Source of the DNA: Pseudomonas sp. UBA4194
GTDB taxonomy: Bacteria > Pseudomonadota > Gammaproteobacteria > Pseudomonadales > Pseudomonadaceae
Assembly (NCBI RefSeq): GCF_002379585.1
Contig: NZ_DFUE01000037.1
Span: 787-7,732 of the forward strand
Direction: 5' to 3'
Length of the DNA: 6,946 bases
Shown here: in pieces, positions 5,144 to 6,946 of the stretch
Numbering within the stretch: the stretch's first letter is position 1
How the letters are laid out: each line of letters opens with the position of its first letter
The notes under the pieces: generated by a model
What the model saw: only the letters and a program-made list of their open reading frames with translations
The model's database searches: none
Told to the model about the DNA's origin: nothing
Made by a program: the position numbers and the translations under genes

Positions 5144-5190
5144 AAAACCCCAACCAACACCCAATCCCACATCCAACCCACACCCAACCC
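5132..5190 (+). other. C/A-rich tract without G upstream of pgm
   Basis: Fifty-nine consecutive bases contain no G and only three T. The tract is made of ACCC, CCAA and CACCC runs. It begins inside the right arm of the palindromic element and would be single-stranded in RNA. I see no promoter in it. Confidence 0.6.
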
Positions 5191-5268
5191 GTCAAACAAC
5201 GGAATCAAACGCCTACCTCAAGTGTCCAAGTGCCAGTAAACTGTCACCCATACCCCCTGACACCCCAA

Positions 5269-5274
5269 GAGAGG
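5269..5274 (+). promoter_or_regulatory. pgm ribosome binding site
   Basis: GAGAGG six bases before the ATG at 5281. This decides the start over an in-frame GTG at 5230, which lacks a ribosome binding site and would add 17 residues not found in the family. Confidence 0.75.
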
Positions 5275-5280
5275 TTTTGC

Positions 5281-6921
5281 ATGAAGCTCAGTCCGTTTGC
5301 GGGCAAGCCTGCTCCAGCCCAGTTGCTGGTCGATATCCCGCGACTGGTCACGGCCTACTACACCGGCCAGCCTGACGCCTCGGAACCGACTCAGCGGGTG
5401 GCATTCGGCACCTCCGGCCATCGCGGCAGCTCGTTCAACCTGAGCTTCAACGAGGCGCACGTTCTGGCCATCAGCCAGGCGATCTGCCTGTATCGTCGGG
5501 AGAAGGGCATCGATGGCCCGCTGTTCATCGGCATCGACACCCATGCACTCTCCACCCCGGCCGGCGCCAGCGCGCTGGAAGTGTTTGCTGCCAACGGCGT
5601 CGAGGTGATGATTTCCAAGGATGACGAGTACACGCCGACCCCGGCCGTGTCCCACGCGATCATCTGCTACAACCGAGGCCGCTCGAGTGGCCTGGCTGAC
5701 GGTGTGGTCATCACGCCTTCGCACAACCCGCCGCAAAGCGGCGGTTTCAAATACAACCCGCCCAACGGTGGCCCGGCCGATACCGACGTCACCAAATGGA
5801 TCGAAGCCAAAGCCAACGAACTGCTTGCCGACGGCCTCAAGGGGGTCAAGCGCATCAGCCACGAGGCAGCCCTGAAGGCGCCGACCACGCACCGCCACGA
5901 CTACGTCAGCACCTATGTGGCGGACCTGATCAACGTCATCGACTTCGATGCCATCCGCGCTGCCGGTCTGCGCCTGGGTGTGGACCCGCTGGGTGGAGCA
6001 GGGGTGCGCTACTGGTCGGCCATCGCCGAGCATTACCAACTGAATCTGGAAGTGGTCAATACCGAGGTGGATCCTACCTTCCGCTTCATGTGCGTGGACT
6101 GGGACGGCCAGATCCGCATGGACCCGTCCTCCAGCCACGCCATGCAAGGGCTGATCGGCCTGAAGGATCGTTTCGACGTGGCTTTTGCCTGTGACCCGGA
6201 CCACGACCGCCACGGTATCGTGACGCCCACCGGCGGTCTGCTGGCACCGAACAACTACCTCGCAGTGGCCATTGACTACCTGTTCCGCAATCGCCCGCAA
6301 TGGCGTGCGGACGCGGCTGTGGGCAAGACAGTGGTCAGCAGCGGCCTGATCGACCGTGTCACCTCGGCCCTGGGTCGTCGTCTTCACGAAGTGCCGGTGG
6401 GCTTCAAGTATTTCGCCGATGGCCTGTTCGACGGATCCCTGGGCTTCGGCGGCGAAGAGAGCGCCGGGGCATCGTTCCTGCGCAAGGATGGCACCGTCTG
6501 GACCACCGACAAGGATGGGCTGATTCCGGCGTTGTTGGCCGCTGAAATCACCGCTCGTACTGGCCGCGATCCTTCGCAAGCTTACAAAGCCCTGACCGAG
6601 AGCCTGGGTGAGCCCTTCTCGACGCGTGTCGAAGCCAAGGCCAATCCTCAGCAGAAGGCGGCGTTGAGCAAGCTGTCGCCCGAGCAGGTGAAGTCCACCG
6701 AGCTCGCCGGCGAGCCGATCGAGCAGATCCTCAGCCATGCGCCGGGCAATGGTCAGGCGATTGGCGGGCTCAAGGTGATGACCGCCAACGGCTGGTTCGC
6801 CGCGCGACCTTCGGGGACCGAAGACATCTACAAGATCTACGCCGAGAGCTTTATCGATGAGGCGCATCTGCAGCGTCTGGTAGGTGAGGCGCAGGTGTTG
6901 GTGGATTCGGCGATCTCCTGA
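5281..6921 (+). CDS. pgm: Phosphoglucomutase, alpha-D-glucose-phosphate specific
   Basis: A 546-residue cytoplasmic enzyme interconverting glucose 1-phosphate and glucose 6-phosphate, linking sugar catabolism to glycogen, trehalose and UDP-glucose synthesis. Its length equals that of E. coli Pgm. The four domains of the alpha-D-phosphohexomutase family are visible by their motifs: FGTSGHRGS (42-50) near the start and the phosphoserine loop TPSHNP (145-150, Ser147). The metal-binding loop is DPDHDR (305-310, Asp305/307/309), the sugar-binding loop is GEESAG (391-396), and the phosphate-binding loop is RPSGTE (509-514). All catalytic residues are intact. The ATG at 5281 follows a good ribosome binding site. 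The gene lies 248 bp from garD behind a palindromic element and is probably transcribed separately, though I could not define its promoter. It differs from the phosphomannomutase/phosphoglucomutase AlgC, which pseudomonads also carry. Confidence 0.97.
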   Translation: MKLSPFAGKPAPAQLLVDIPRLVTAYYTGQPDASEPTQRVAFGTSGHRGSSFNLSFNEAHVLAISQAICLYRREKGIDGPLFIGIDTHALSTPAGASALEVFAANGVEVMISKDDEYTPTPAVSHAIICYNRGRSSGLADGVVITPSHNPPQSGGFKYNPPNGGPADTDVTKWIEAKANELLADGLKGVKRISHEAALKAPTTHRHDYVSTYVADLINVIDFDAIRAAGLRLGVDPLGGAGVRYWSAIAEHYQLNLEVVNTEVDPTFRFMCVDWDGQIRMDPSSSHAMQGLIGLKDRFDVAFACDPDHDRHGIVTPTGGLLAPNNYLAVAIDYLFRNRPQWRADAAVGKTVVSSGLIDRVTSALGRRLHEVPVGFKYFADGLFDGSLGFGGEESAGASFLRKDGTVWTTDKDGLIPALLAAEITARTGRDPSQAYKALTESLGEPFSTRVEAKANPQQKAALSKLSPEQVKSTELAGEPIEQILSHAPGNGQAIGGLKVMTANGWFAARPSGTEDIYKIYAESFIDEAHLQRLVGEAQVLVDSAIS

Positions 6922-6946
6922 TTGGGGGTTGGGTGGATTTGGGGTG
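6922..6946 (+). other. G/T-rich tail after pgm (cut by window edge)
   Basis: The 25 bases after the pgm stop contain no C and a single A. They include GGGTTGGGTG (6926-6935), the reverse complement of CACCCAACCC at 5181-5190 in the C/A-rich tract before pgm. No terminator can be judged because the window stops here. Confidence 0.5.

Noticed and set aside
5045..5239. A 64-codon frame beginning MVDGPLTPALSLGERE
   Set aside because: It is the translation of the palindromic repeat, a well-known source of falsely annotated small proteins, followed by the low-complexity C/A tract.
5214..5242. Promoter for pgm around TAAACT (5237-5242)
   Set aside because: The -10 matches four of six bases but no acceptable -35 is found at 16-18 bp spacing.
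5218..6867. A 549-codon open frame on the minus strand opposite pgm
   Set aside because: It mirrors a full-length, intact pgm. Its composition is that of complement-strand codon bias and it has no recognisable domain.

Overview
The window looks like chromosomal DNA of a Pseudomonas species. It has high GC content, REP-type palindromes whose core begins GTAGGAGCGG, and proteins that read like close relatives of pseudomonad sugar-acid catabolism genes. All four confident protein genes lie on the + strand.

Layout. Positions 1-757 hold no gene. They are a dense array of REP palindromes containing three inverted pairs (REPIN-like doublets), each exactly 108 bp long, plus solitary copies. Next to the array are a plausible promoter and the gene of a GntR/FadR-type (FCD domain) regulator (831-1565). 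A 458-bp intergenic region follows. It carries three copies of an 11-bp motif, TTGTACGRTRA-like, and a fourth copy in reverse orientation overlaps the regulator's own promoter. These are the best candidates for the regulator's operators. Then come an MFS sugar-acid transporter of the GudP/GarP type (2024-3391) and galactarate dehydratase GarD (3479-5032), 87 bp apart and joined by a strong intercistronic hairpin. Twelve bases after garD is a compact palindromic element with perfect 21-bp arms and a nested CCCTCTCCC/GGGAGAGGG hairpin. After it comes a C/A-rich spacer with no G for 59 bases. The last gene is a full-length glucose-type phosphoglucomutase, pgm (5281-6921). The window ends 25 bases later in a G/T-rich tail.

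How the genes fit together. The transporter would import D-galactarate and/or D-glucarate. GarD dehydrates galactarate to 5-dehydro-4-deoxy-D-glucarate. The regulator probably senses a substrate or intermediate and controls the transporter-dehydratase pair and itself. The enzymes that would finish the pathway in pseudomonads (5-dehydro-4-deoxyglucarate dehydratase and 2-oxoglutarate semialdehyde dehydrogenase) and a glucarate dehydratase are not in the window. pgm is on the same strand but separated by 248 bp and a repeat element, so it is probably an independent unit of central glucose-phosphate metabolism.

I found no sign of a new defence, mobile or RNA-based system. The interest lies in the non-coding parts: the REPIN array, the shared operator-like motif, two 13-bp dyads, the intercistronic hairpin and the palindromic element behind garD.
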